Of a stretch of 64,000 nucleotides of DNA, positions 7,986 through 16,147 are shown in pieces. The notes under the pieces were generated by a model. The model was not told the DNA's origin. It was given only the letters and a program-made list of their open reading frames with translations, and ran no database searches. Each line of letters begins with the position of its first letter. The first letter of the stretch is position 1. The stretch lies in the NCBI RefSeq assembly GCF_000716435.1, contig NZ_JNWO01000018.1, forward strand, positions 1 to 64,000, in the 5' to 3' direction. The translations under genes were made by a program, and so were the position numbers. Origin of the DNA: Streptomyces xylophagus. Lineage in GTDB: Bacteria; Actinomycetota; Actinomycetes; Streptomycetales; Streptomycetaceae.

Positions 7986-8567
7986 TCACCCGGAGATCTT
8001 GATGGTGCCGCTGGCGAAGGTGGGCAGTTGAATCGTGACGTCCGTCGTCCCCGTCGGCGGCGCGGGGAACTGCATGAAGACCGGCAGCGTCTGCCCCGCT
8101 TCCAGATTGCCGAGGCCGGTCGTCGTCAGCGGGCGGCCCTCGGTGTCCCGCAGCACGTAATAGCGCTTCTTCCCCTTCGAGTCCACCAGGGTGGCACCGC
8201 CCAGCGAGATGCCGTGGGCGATGATCTCCGTCTCGTCCCCGCTGACCTGGGCCGGGACGGTGACAACCTTGTCGCCGTCGTTCTTGAGGGTGCCGTTCAC
8301 GGTGACGAATCCGCCCGAATCACGTGTGGCGGAGGTGATTTGAAGAAGCAGGCCGTCGGCGCCCTGGAGCTCGGCCAGGGGAGTCTCCGACTGTCCTTCC
8401 TGAGAACTCGGGTCGGAGCCGGCGCTCTTCGACGCGGACGCCGATGTGTCCGGCTTCTTGCCGTCGTCGCCGCTCCCGCCGCAGCCGGCCACCCCGAGGG
8501 CCAGACCGGCCGCGAGAGCCAACGCGACCGTCCCCCTGCGGGCCTTCGCAGTGAACCGAATGCTCAT
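7986..8567 (-). CDS. Putative lipoprotein in the tad operon
   Basis: 193 aa. The ATG at 8567 has AAGGAAG upstream; the longer frame is a shadow of the TadG-like gene. A lipobox L-G-V-A-G-C places the lipidated Cys at 29, followed by a Gly/Asp/Ser spacer. The remainder looks like an Ig-like beta domain, with G-T-L-K-N and F-P-A-P-P-T-G-T elements typical of DUF4352-like or cell-surface stability domains. It sits between the TadG-like and OmpA genes, so an outer-leaflet lipoprotein serving pilus assembly is plausible, but the function is unknown. Confidence 0.85.
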   Translation of the reverse strand: MSIRFTAKARRGTVALALAAGLALGVAGCGGSGDDGKKPDTSASASKSAGSDPSSQEGQSETPLAELQGADGLLLQITSATRDSGGFVTVNGTLKNDGDKVVTVPAQVSGDETEIIAHGISLGGATLVDSKGKKRYYVLRDTEGRPLTTTGLGNLEAGQTLPVFMQFPAPPTGTTDVTIQLPTFASGTIKISG

Positions 8568-8601
8568 CACTCTGCTTCCTTCGTCACTCGTCGTTCGCTT
8601 G

Positions 8602-9204
8602 TCAGTCGGCCAGATGGACGTCGAAGAGGTCCTGGGGCTCCGGGAGATCGGTGAGATCGGTCGGATCCAGGTCCCAGTTCCTCCCGTCCTTGCAAGTGAG
8701 CTGCGGCAACACACCGCTGCCGGCGTCCGCGCCGGGGAGTTCGAACGTGCAGAGCGGCTCGATGACCGCCGCGGCGAAGGCCTTCGACCTCTTGGTCGCC
8801 GTGATGGGGACGATGGACTCTCCCATCGTCTTCGTGGTCTGCACATTCACGTCGTAGCGCAGGAGGGACGGGTTCCCCTCGCACCTCAGCACATTGGCGT
8901 CGTTCTGCGCCGCGAGCTGGTCAGCCCGCCCGCAGCCGCCGAACACCACTCCCTGGCCGTCGAAGATGCCCTGCCACTTGGTCGGGTCGAGTACGTCGTT
9001 CACCCACTCGTCCGCAAGTTGGTCCCGGGTGTCCTGTGCCGCCGCGAGCGCCGCGGCGTCAGCGGCCGTCTGGGCGCCGCTCCGGTTCACTGTGGCCTGG
9101 CCGACCGCGAAATACGCCAACGCAAGGAAGAGCAGACCCCCCACCACCGTGATGTAGATGGGGAAGGCCTGCCCTGCGTCGCCGTACCGGCGCGGTCGCG
9201 TCAA
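8602..9204 (-). CDS. TadG/TadE-like pilus assembly protein
   Basis: About 200 aa, read from a TTG at 9204 that overlaps the pilin stop codon (TTGA), so it is translationally coupled; the longer open frame upstream is antisense-like noise over the pilin gene. The N-terminus R-Y-G-D-A-G-Q-A-F-P followed by a hydrophobic helix (about 13-33) and A-A-D-A-A-A-L-A-A-A-Q is the hallmark of the TadE/TadG-like (Flp pilus assembly) family. The extracytoplasmic remainder has four to five Cys. Probably a minor pseudopilin or assembly factor. Confidence 0.88.
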   Translation of the reverse strand: MTRPRRYGDAGQAFPIYITVVGGLLFLALAYFAVGQATVNRSGAQTAADAAALAAAQDTRDQLADEWVNDVLDPTKWQGIFDGQGVVFGGCGRADQLAAQNDANVLRCEGNPSLLRYDVNVQTTKTMGESIVPITATKRSKAFAAAVIEPLCTFELPGADAGSGVLPQLTCKDGRNWDLDPTDLTDLPEPQDLFDVHLAD

Positions 9205-9434
9205 TTCCCCACCTTGCCGATCAACGCCGTGATCTTGGTGAGGATCGCCTGCCCGATGCCCGTACCGCTGATCGCCAGCACGATCGCCACCACCACCGCG
9301 ATGATCCCCAGGTACTCCACCGCGGTCTGCCCCTTGTCGCCGCCCCGGCGCCGGACGGCCGCGACGGTCGTGTTCTTCCAGCCGTTCACGCGGACCTTGG
9401 TCGCGACGGCGGTCTTCAGCATCAGGTCGCTCAT
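9201..9434 (-). CDS. flp: Flp-type prepilin (major pilin candidate)
   Basis: 77 aa, ATG at 9434 with GGAGGGG ribosome site. A positively charged leader ends in G-D-K-G (Gly35), then Q-T-A-V-E-Y with Glu at +5 of the predicted mature protein and a single long hydrophobic helix. The mature pilin would be about 42 residues, normal for Flp. It is the only protein of this size and form here, hence the major pilin. It overlaps the TadG-like gene by 4 bp and is separated from the response regulator gene by 190 bp that may carry its own promoter. Confidence 0.93.
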   Translation of the reverse strand: MSDLMLKTAVATKVRVNGWKNTTVAAVRRRGGDKGQTAVEYLGIIAVVVAIVLAISGTGIGQAILTKITALIGKVGN

Positions 9435-9624
9435 GGTGTTCCCCTCCGAGTGACGCGTTACCGGCTTCCTCGTCGCCGGTGCCGCTTTCGACACGAGAAC
9501 GGTATGCCGGAACACCCGGTCCGCAAGAGGGCCCCAGGGCCCAATCCCGGGCCCAATCGGAGTCCCGACCGGCGCGCCGGACCCGCAGGCCCGACAACTC
9601 GCTGCCCCGCCCCGGCATCCCCGG

Positions 9625-10506
9625 TCACCCCAGTCCTCGTGCCGAACCCGGCGCCGTACCAAGCCACTTGGCGGCGGCCTCGGAACGGCTGGTGCTGTGG
9701 AGTTTGGCGAAGATGCGGTTGATGTGGTTCTTGACGGTCTTCTCGGAGATGAAGCAGGTGGCGGCGATCTGCTGGTTGGTCATGCCGGACGCGATGTGGT
9801 CCATGATCTCCGCCTCCCTCGCGCTCAGTTGGAACCGTGACCTGTCCGAGGACGACTGTCTCACATTTGATTGCAGTTGCGAAAGCCCCTGCGGTGAATT
9901 CGCCTGAGGAAGGGTCATTGAAGAGGCTGCTCCGTTTGCAGCTGCACCTAGTTGAGACTCGTAGGAGCCCAGGCCCTCGGGCAGCGACGCACCCGAACCT
10001 GCCCGCTCCTGGCGCAACTGCGCCAGCAGCGCGCCCGCCGCCGACGGCGTGAAGTGGGCCCTGCCCAGCTTGATGTCCCTTACGGCGGCCACCAGTTCGT
10101 CCGCCGTGAACTCGCCGTGGACCAGATACCCGCCCGCCCCGCGCCGCAGCGCCTCCTGGACGATCTCCGACTCCCTGCTGTACGTGAGCATCACGACCGG
10201 CGCGATCCGCACCAGGTAGGGAAGCGCCGAGATGCCGTCCACGCCCGGCATCCGTACGTCCAGGAGGACCACGTCGGGGCGGTGGAGGTGCGCCGCCTCG
10301 TAGGCCTCCCGGCCGTCCGTCGCCTCCGCCACGACCGTGATGTCCGCGCGGCCCGACAACAGGGCCGTCAGGCCGGCCCGGACCACCGGGTTGTCGTCGG
10401 CCACCACGACTCGGAGGGACGAAGTCGGGGTGGGTCGCGGGAAGTTGTGGAACGGGTTCGGTGGCGGCTGCGGCGCGCCGGGGTGGGGCGTCGTCTGGTC
10501 CGGCAT
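9625..10506 (-). CDS. LuxR/NarL-type response regulator within the tad operon
   Basis: 293 aa, ATG with GAGGAGG upstream. A Pro-rich leader of about 30 residues precedes a receiver domain: V-V-A-D-D near 35-38, phosphoacceptor Asp83 in L-L-D-V-R-M-P-G, and the distal T and Q/E positions. A Gln/Ser-rich linker (about 165-225) leads to a C-terminal LuxR helix-turn-helix with L-S-A-R-E-A-E-I and S-E-K-T-V-K-N-H. It lies 62 bp below the histidine kinase gene and just above the pilin, so it is the kinase's likely partner and a candidate controller of pilin expression. Confidence 0.93.
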   Translation of the reverse strand: MPDQTTPHPGAPQPPPNPFHNFPRPTPTSSLRVVVADDNPVVRAGLTALLSGRADITVVAEATDGREAYEAAHLHRPDVVLLDVRMPGVDGISALPYLVRIAPVVMLTYSRESEIVQEALRRGAGGYLVHGEFTADELVAAVRDIKLGRAHFTPSAAGALLAQLRQERAGSGASLPEGLGSYESQLGAAANGAASSMTLPQANSPQGLSQLQSNVRQSSSDRSRFQLSAREAEIMDHIASGMTNQQIAATCFISEKTVKNHINRIFAKLHSTSRSEAAAKWLGTAPGSARGLG

Positions 10507-10568
10507 GGCTGCCTCCTCTCGGGTCGTTGTGTGGGGGGATGGGTGGGGCGTCGGACTCGGCTGCCTGG

Positions 10569-12146
10569 TTACGTCTTCGCTGACGTCAGGGCTCCCAGCG
10601 GGAGTTCCAGCCGGACCTCCGTGCCCGTGTCGTGGCCGCCTCTGCCGATACGGATGCGGGCGCCCACCGACGCGGCCCGTTCGACCATGCCGACCAGGCC
10701 GAAGTGGCCTGCCCTGCGCAGCTGTTCGAGGGTCGTGCCGGGGGGCAGGCCGCGGCCGTCGTCGTAGACGCTGATGCGGAGCAGGTTGTCGTGGACTCCG
10801 GCGTGTACGTCGACCTTGGTGGGGGTTGCGTGGCGGTGGGCGTTCTCCATCGCCTCCGTCGCGATGGTGAGGAGTTGGCGGGCCACGGCGGGCGGGACCG
10901 GCGGCACCCCGTGGTCGCCCGTCGGGCGATACGTCGTGGGCAGGCCGGTCCTGGTGTTGAAGTCCCTTGTGCGGGCGGCCAGTTCGACGAGTACGTCCGT
11001 GCCCTCGTCCGGGTCGGACTCGCGTCGCAGGTCCGCCAGGAGTTCTCGGGACTCCGCCGCCGCCCTGCGCGCCGACCGGGCCACCAGTTCCGCCTGTTGT
11101 CTGATCAGGGTCGGGTTCATGCGGTCCGCGCCCGCCGTACCCGCGAGGCCGTCCGCCGCGAGTGCCACGCCGTGCAGGGTCTTTGCCACGGAGTCGTGCA
11201 ACTCGCGTGCCAGGCGGGCTCGTTCGGCCCCTACCGCCTCTGTCACGGCGAGACGGGCCTGGACTGTCGTCAGGGCCGTCGTGGCTTCGCCGAAGCGGAG
11301 CATCAGGTTGCGCAGGGTCACGCCCACCGCGCCGGCGATCACGCACAGGCCGGGGAGCAGGAAGGTCTGCGCCACACCCTTGTGGGCGTCCGCCGCGGCG
11401 GTCTGCGCCAGCGCCAGGATCAGCGCCTGGAGGCTCGCGAAGGCGGCGGCGCCGCGCCAGCCGTAGACGATGCCTGCGAGGAGGGGGGTGCAGACGCTGA
11501 CGTAGGCGAGCGTGCTGGTGGGCCCTGCCGAGATCAGGAGGAGGGAGCCGAAGAGGGTGTCCACGGCGAGGAGGGAGGGGTGGCGTAGGAGGAGGGGGCC
11601 GAAGCGTTCCCAGTCCCTGAACAGGACGTAGGACGCCATGAAGGTGACCACTACGGCTGCGCCCACGAGGCGGGTGGCTACGCCGGGGTTGGCGTTGACG
11701 AGGGCGGAGGGGGCGGCGAGGGCGATCATCGCGAGGCGGAAGCCGAAGACTTGCCTGCACATCGCTTGCAGCGCGCTCACCTGGATGGGGAGAGCCACTT
11801 CCCGGCCTTCGGCCGGGATCGATTTCCCACCCGCACCGCCCGTGCGGCCTTCATTGTCGGGTGCGGGTGGCCCCTGTGGGGGGCCTTCACCGTCGGCGGC
11901 CGTCCGCCCCACGCCCGGCTGCGCCGGCACCCCGGCCAGCCTCGACGCCGTCGACCCCGTCCCCGTAGACCCCGCCCGCACCCACCCCGGCGGCAACGCC
12001 GGCGTGACGGACGTGATCGGTATGTCCGACGCCCCCGACCGCACATGGTCCGGCAGGACCGTGCCCGCGGGCGGTGTCGTGATCTCCGTCGGTTTGGGGC
12101 GCCGGCGCAGCAGTCTCGTACGTTCGCGTTCCTCCGTCGTCGCCAT
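10569..12146 (-). CDS. NarL-family sensor histidine kinase
   Basis: 525 aa, ATG at 12146; the much longer open frame upstream is a shadow of tadC. A basic, Pro/Gly-rich cytoplasmic leader of about 115 residues is followed by five to six membrane helices (about 135-300), a HisKA_3 dimerisation domain with the phosphoacceptor in R-E-L-H-D-S, and an HATPase_c domain with an N-box (E-A-M-E-N-A-x-R-H) and G-box (D-D-G-R-G-L, G-L-V-G-M). No extracellular sensor loop is evident, so it probably senses a membrane or envelope signal. It is embedded between tadC and the response regulator in one transcription direction. Confidence 0.93.
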   Translation of the reverse strand: MATTEERERTRLLRRRPKPTEITTPPAGTVLPDHVRSGASDIPITSVTPALPPGWVRAGSTGTGSTASRLAGVPAQPGVGRTAADGEGPPQGPPAPDNEGRTGGAGGKSIPAEGREVALPIQVSALQAMCRQVFGFRLAMIALAAPSALVNANPGVATRLVGAAVVVTFMASYVLFRDWERFGPLLLRHPSLLAVDTLFGSLLLISAGPTSTLAYVSVCTPLLAGIVYGWRGAAAFASLQALILALAQTAAADAHKGVAQTFLLPGLCVIAGAVGVTLRNLMLRFGEATTALTTVQARLAVTEAVGAERARLARELHDSVAKTLHGVALAADGLAGTAGADRMNPTLIRQQAELVARSARRAAAESRELLADLRRESDPDEGTDVLVELAARTRDFNTRTGLPTTYRPTGDHGVPPVPPAVARQLLTIATEAMENAHRHATPTKVDVHAGVHDNLLRISVYDDGRGLPPGTTLEQLRRAGHFGLVGMVERAASVGARIRIGRGGHDTGTEVRLELPLGALTSAKT

Positions 12147-12166
12147 CTTTCCCGTCGCCCCCGTCC

Positions 12167-13057
12167 CTACTTGCCCGTGATCGTGCTGAAGTCCGTGCCG
12201 GAGCCGAGGAGCAGGCCCGCGCCGAGGAGGAGCATCGTCGCCGGGACCATGAACGTGGTGATCATCATGGTGGCCTTGGGCACCGCACGAGCCGCCTTCC
12301 GCCGCGCGTTCTGCGCGTCCGTGCGGCGCATGTCCTTCGCCAGGGAGACCAGGGTGTCCACGATCGGCGCGCCCAGCTCCTCGCCCTGCTGCAACGCCGT
12401 GACGAACATGGCTACTTGCTCGCTGTCGTTCCGGCGTCGTAGTTCCGTGAAGGCCGCTCGGCGGCTCATGCCCAGGTCCATCTGGCGGAGGGTGATGCGG
12501 AGTTCGTCCGCCCACGGGCCCTCGTACTTCGACGCCACACGGTCGAGCGCCTGGCGGAAGCCCAGGCCCGCGCTCACCACCACCGCGAGGACGTCCAGGA
12601 AGTCCGGCAGGGTCCGTTCGATCACGTCCCTGCGGATGCGGATCGCCGACCAGATGCCGACCTCCGTCCAGAACGCGCCGAAGGCGAACAGGATCAGGGC
12701 GAGGAGGTAGTTCCCCTTCACCAGGAACACCAGGCCGCCGAAGCCGCCGAGGAAGCCGTAGACCGCGCGGCGGGCCGCGTAGCGGTCGATGGTCAGGCCG
12801 CCGGGGTTGCCCGCGAGGTCTATCCTGCGGCGGTACCTGGCGACCAGTTTGGGGCCCATCATGCGCAGGACCGCCGGGGCGTAGCGCATGCCCATGCGGT
12901 CGACGAGGGAGTCGACCGCGCCGGTGCGGGTCGAGCCGACCTCCAGGGCCAGGACCAGGTCGCTCGGTAGCTTCGCGTCCGCGCGGTACATGCGGATGCC
13001 CGCGAAGATGCCCCACACGCTGAGGCCCATGACCAGTCCGAGTACGAGTGCCGTCAT
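12167..13057 (-). CDS. tadC: TadC-like inner-membrane platform protein (T2SS F family)
   Basis: 296 aa. Membrane helices at the N-terminus, a pair at about 98-135 and another at the C-terminus flank the cytoplasmic T2SSF domain, which carries L-P-D-F-L-D-V-L-A-V-V-V-S-A-G, G-L-G-F-R-Q-A-L and the E-E-L-G-A-P-I-V-D-T-L element typical of TadC. With TadB it forms the membrane platform on which the TadA motor acts. Lies 16 bp after tadB. Confidence 0.93.
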   Translation of the reverse strand: MTALVLGLVMGLSVWGIFAGIRMYRADAKLPSDLVLALEVGSTRTGAVDSLVDRMGMRYAPAVLRMMGPKLVARYRRRIDLAGNPGGLTIDRYAARRAVYGFLGGFGGLVFLVKGNYLLALILFAFGAFWTEVGIWSAIRIRRDVIERTLPDFLDVLAVVVSAGLGFRQALDRVASKYEGPWADELRITLRQMDLGMSRRAAFTELRRRNDSEQVAMFVTALQQGEELGAPIVDTLVSLAKDMRRTDAQNARRKAARAVPKATMMITTFMVPATMLLLGAGLLLGSGTDFSTITGK

Positions 13058-13073
13058 CAGATCTCCCCTCCCC

Positions 13074-14015
13074 TCAGACGTCGATGCGGGACAGGCGGCG
13101 GATGAGGATGAAGCCCACCGCGTACAGCCCGAACGCGATGATCACGCAGGCCTGGCCGATCGGGGAGCCCGTCATCCGTTCCAGGGCACCGGGTTTGACG
13201 CCGTTCATCAGGAAGAGGGCGCCCACGCCCATCACCGGAACGGCGTACGACGTCATGTTGACCTGGGAGAGCTGGGTGCGGACCTCGCGGCGGGTCTCCT
13301 TGCGTTCGTCCAGGGTCTCCGTGAGGTTGCGCAGGGCGCTGACGACCTGGCCGCCCGCCCGGTTGGAGAGCACCAAGGTGGTGACCAGGACGACGAGTTC
13401 ACGGGAGGGGAGGCGGTCCGCCAGCTCGCCCAGCGCGTCGTCCATGGAGGCTCCCACCGCCAACTGGTTGGCCACCTTGGCGAGTTCCTCCCCGGCCGGT
13501 GCCTCCAGCTCCTCCGCCGCCATGCTGATCGCGGTGCGCAGCGCGAGGCCGGCGTGGGTGGCGTTGGCCATGATGCGGGCCAGTTCGGGGAGTTGGCTGA
13601 TGAACCGCTCGATGCGCTTCTGGCGCTGCCAGTTGAGGAACTGGATCGCCACCCCGATGCCCAGCAGCCCCGCGATCGGGCCGAAGAAGGGTGCCAGGGA
13701 CGCCTGGCCGATCAGCCAGAGGGCCGCGACCGTGGCCAGCATGTAGACGAAGAACTCGCCCGGTGTCATGTCCAACCCCGTTGCCGACAGCCGCAGTTCG
13801 AGCTTGCGGCCGAGGCGGGTGCGGCGCAGTCTGCGGTCCAGGTTGCGGAAGCGGCGGGTGCGGCCGAGCGGGATCTGGCCGGTCGACGACAGCCGGTCGA
13901 CCAGGGCCGCGCGCTGCGCCTTGCCGGTGGCGTAGGCGTGCACGCCGGCGACACCCAGGACACAGGTCAGCAGGGTGATGCCGGTGGTGAGCGTGACGAT
14001 CGTCTGGAGATCCAT
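13074..14015 (-). CDS. tadB: TadB-like inner-membrane platform protein (T2SS F family)
   Basis: 313 aa. One N-terminal membrane helix, two central helices (about 90-130), and two C-terminal helices (about 245-305) enclose a T2SSF domain with Q-L-P-E-L-A-R-I-M-A-N-A, a helical E-L-E-A-P-A-G-E-E-L segment and a G-G-Q-V-V-S-A-L-R-N-L-T-E-T-L-D-E-R element seen in TadB. Situated between tadA (11 bp upstream) and tadC, the canonical order A-B-C. Confidence 0.93.
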   Translation of the reverse strand: MDLQTIVTLTTGITLLTCVLGVAGVHAYATGKAQRAALVDRLSSTGQIPLGRTRRFRNLDRRLRRTRLGRKLELRLSATGLDMTPGEFFVYMLATVAALWLIGQASLAPFFGPIAGLLGIGVAIQFLNWQRQKRIERFISQLPELARIMANATHAGLALRTAISMAAEELEAPAGEELAKVANQLAVGASMDDALGELADRLPSRELVVLVTTLVLSNRAGGQVVSALRNLTETLDERKETRREVRTQLSQVNMTSYAVPVMGVGALFLMNGVKPGALERMTGSPIGQACVIIAFGLYAVGFILIRRLSRIDV

Positions 14016-14026
14016 GAGGTCGGTCC

Positions 14027-15367
14027 CTACCTACTGGCTTCTCGGAGGGCTAGCTGTTCTGCGGTGTGGGCGACGCCGAAGGCCTGCGGCAGGGGCTGGC
14101 TCGCCATGTAGAGACGGTCGGCGGTACGGCGCGAGAGCGGGAAGTACTCGAAGGCGCCGTAGACCCGGCCGTCGGCGGAGATGGGCTGGGGGCTGAAGCG
14201 GGCCACCGTCGCCAGCCGGTACGGCTCGCTGCCGTGGCTGTCGAGGAGGGCTATCTCGGTGATGCGGCGGGCGCCGTCGGCGAAGCGGGTCAGCTGGATG
14301 ATGACGTCGACGGCGCTGTTGATCTGGTCGTGCAGGGCCTCGAAGGGGATCTCGACCTCGGACATGGACGCCAGGGTCTTCAGGCGCATCAGCGCGTCCT
14401 CGGCGCTGTTGGCGTGGACGGTCGCGAGGGAGCCGTCGTGGCCCGTGGACATCGCCTGGAGCATGTCGAGGGATTCGCCGCCTCGAACCTCACCGACGAC
14501 GATGCGGTCGGGGCGCATGCGCAGCGAGTTGCGCACCAGGTCGCGGATGGTGACCTGGCCGTTGCCCTCCACGTTCGGGGGGCGGGCCTCCAGGCGGATC
14601 ACGTGCGACTGCTGGAGCTGGAGTTCGGCCGAGTCCTCGATGGTGATGATGCGCTCGGTCTCCGGGATGAGGCCGGAGAGCGCGTTGAGGAGAGTCGTCT
14701 TCCCGGTGCCCGTGGCGCCCGACACGATGATGTTGAACTTCGCGTGCACCAACCCCGCGAGGAGATACAGCATGTGCTCGTCCAGCGAGCCGAAGCCGAC
14801 CATCTCCTGGAGGGTGAAGGAGCGCGGGAAGCGGCGGATGGTGAGCGTCGCGCCCGTCAACGACAGCGGCGGGATGATGACGTTGACGCGCTCGCCGGAC
14901 GGGAGGCGCGCGTCGACCATCGGATTCGACTCGTCCACCCGGCGGTTGACCGTCGACACGATGCGCTCGATGGTCTGCATCAGCTGGTCGTGGGAGGGGA
15001 AGCGGAGCGGCAACTGCTCGACCCGGCCGCCGCGTTCGACGAAGATCGCGTCCGGGCCGTTCACCATGATCTCGGTGATCGACGCGTCCTCGAGGAGCGG
15101 TTCGAGGATGCCCAGGCCCAGCGCCTCGTCGACGACCCGGCGGATCAGCTGCGCGCGCTCGACCGTCGAGAGGACCGGGCCCTCACGGCTGATGATGTGC
15201 CCGAGCACCCGTTCCAGACGGGCCCGTCGCTCGGCGGCGGCCAGCGCGCTCATCTCCGCGAGGTCGATCTCCTCCAGGAGTTTGGCGCGGTAGGAGGCGA
15301 CCATGTGGCCGTCCTCGCCCCGATGGCCGTTCTCCTCGGGATGGTTGACTCGTTCCCGCAGACCCAT
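14027..15367 (-). CDS. tadA: TadA/CpaF pilus-assembly ATPase
   Basis: 446 aa, secretion ATPase of the GspE/VirB11 superfamily that drives Flp pilus polymerisation. After a variable N-terminus the CpaF core shows I-T-E-I-M-V-N-G-P near 97-105, Walker A G-A-T-G-T-G-K-T at 217-224, an Asp box I-T-I-E-D-S-A-E-L, a H-V-I-R-L-E-A-R-P-P region, Walker B R-I-V-V-G-E-V-R-G and a His box M-S-T-G-H-D-G-S. All catalytic residues look intact. An alternative internal start (Met22) is possible. Confidence 0.96.
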   Translation of the reverse strand: MGLRERVNHPEENGHRGEDGHMVASYRAKLLEEIDLAEMSALAAAERRARLERVLGHIISREGPVLSTVERAQLIRRVVDEALGLGILEPLLEDASITEIMVNGPDAIFVERGGRVEQLPLRFPSHDQLMQTIERIVSTVNRRVDESNPMVDARLPSGERVNVIIPPLSLTGATLTIRRFPRSFTLQEMVGFGSLDEHMLYLLAGLVHAKFNIIVSGATGTGKTTLLNALSGLIPETERIITIEDSAELQLQQSHVIRLEARPPNVEGNGQVTIRDLVRNSLRMRPDRIVVGEVRGGESLDMLQAMSTGHDGSLATVHANSAEDALMRLKTLASMSEVEIPFEALHDQINSAVDVIIQLTRFADGARRITEIALLDSHGSEPYRLATVARFSPQPISADGRVYGAFEYFPLSRRTADRLYMASQPLPQAFGVAHTAEQLALREASR

Positions 15368-15391
15368 GAGTCCTTGCTCCTTGCTCCGCGT

Positions 15392-15748
15392 TCAGTGGTC
15401 GAGCGGCATGGTGGCGGTCTTGCTGGCGTCCCCGAAGCCGTCGTAGCCGGGGATGACGGACGGGATGTGGATGGACGCGGTGACGGTGACCGTGTCGCCG
15501 CCGAACGTGGCCGCGCAGCCGGTGACCGAGAGACTGGCGCTGACCGCGTCGCTGCACGCCGGCTGGGCGCCCTGCCGGAGCGAGGCGCTGCGCGCGCCCG
15601 CCCTGGCCGCCGTCCCCGCCTGCTCCGCGGTGTAGGCGATCAGCCCGAGCTGCACCGCCGCCAGGGTGACGAGGATCAGGATCGGGATGAACCCGATGTA
15701 TTCGACGGCGACTTGTCCGCGGTCGCGCGCTCGGAGGCCGGAGGACAT
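15392..15748 (-). CDS. TadE-like pseudopilin
   Basis: 118 aa. A short charged leader R-A-R-D-R-G precedes Q-V-A-V-E-Y-I-G-F and one hydrophobic helix, a TadE/prepilin motif cleaved after Gly11. The extracytoplasmic part contains two Cys and ends in D-H. One of two adjacent TadE-like genes; its ATG lies 1 nt after the stop of the first, so the two are coupled. Confidence 0.9.
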   Translation of the reverse strand: MSSGLRARDRGQVAVEYIGFIPILILVTLAAVQLGLIAYTAEQAGTAARAGARSASLRQGAQPACSDAVSASLSVTGCAATFGGDTVTVTASIHIPSVIPGYDGFGDASKTATMPLDH

Positions 15749-15749
15749 G

Positions 15750-16142
15750 TCAGTTCGTCGCCTCCTCTACGGCGCCCGCGTGGGCGTGCACGGTGAAGGG
15801 GAAGGCGATCGAGCCCGGGAAAAGGACGGGCACCTTGAGCGTGACGTCGGCCGTGACGAACCCCGTGCCCCCGCACCTCACTTCGGCGTCCCCCCTCCAC
15901 GCGGCGGACAGCTTGCTGAGGCCCGCCTGTTCGCAGGCGGCCTGCCGCTCACCGCGTGTGGCGGCTGTCGCCGCCCGCACCGCCTCGTCCGCAGCATTCC
16001 CCGCGAGCGTGAAGGTGTACCCCACCAGCACGAACTGCCACATCAACACCAGTGTCAGGATGATCAGCGGGGTCATGCCGAGGAACTCGATGGTGACCTG
16101 GCCCCGGTCCCGCTCGTGCGAAGAGATCGACCACATGCGCAT
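15750..16142 (-). CDS. TadE-like pseudopilin
   Basis: 130 aa from the ATG at 16142; a second in-frame ATG at 16136 is equally possible. The leader H-E-R-D-R-G is followed by Q-V-T-I-E-F-L-G and a hydrophobic helix, the TadE-type class III signal with Glu at +5. The tail has two Cys (one in R-Q-A-A-C, one in V-R-C-G-G-T) that may form a disulfide. Lies 5 nt below the tadZ gene and 1 nt above the second TadE-like gene. Confidence 0.9.
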   Translation of the reverse strand: MRMWSISSHERDRGQVTIEFLGMTPLIILTLVLMWQFVLVGYTFTLAGNAADEAVRAATAATRGERQAACEQAGLSKLSAAWRGDAEVRCGGTGFVTADVTLKVPVLFPGSIAFPFTVHAHAGAVEEATN

Positions 16143-16147
16143 CCCCC

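Noticed and set aside
10569..13016. 815-codon minus-strand frame suggesting a fusion of tadC and the histidine kinase
   Set aside because: Upstream of 12146 the frame is out of register with tadC and yields Arg/Pro/Gly noise; the kinase starts at its own ATG.
14066..15796. 576-codon plus-strand frame across tadA and the TadE-like genes
   Set aside because: Antisense shadow; tadA on the minus strand has every catalytic motif intact.
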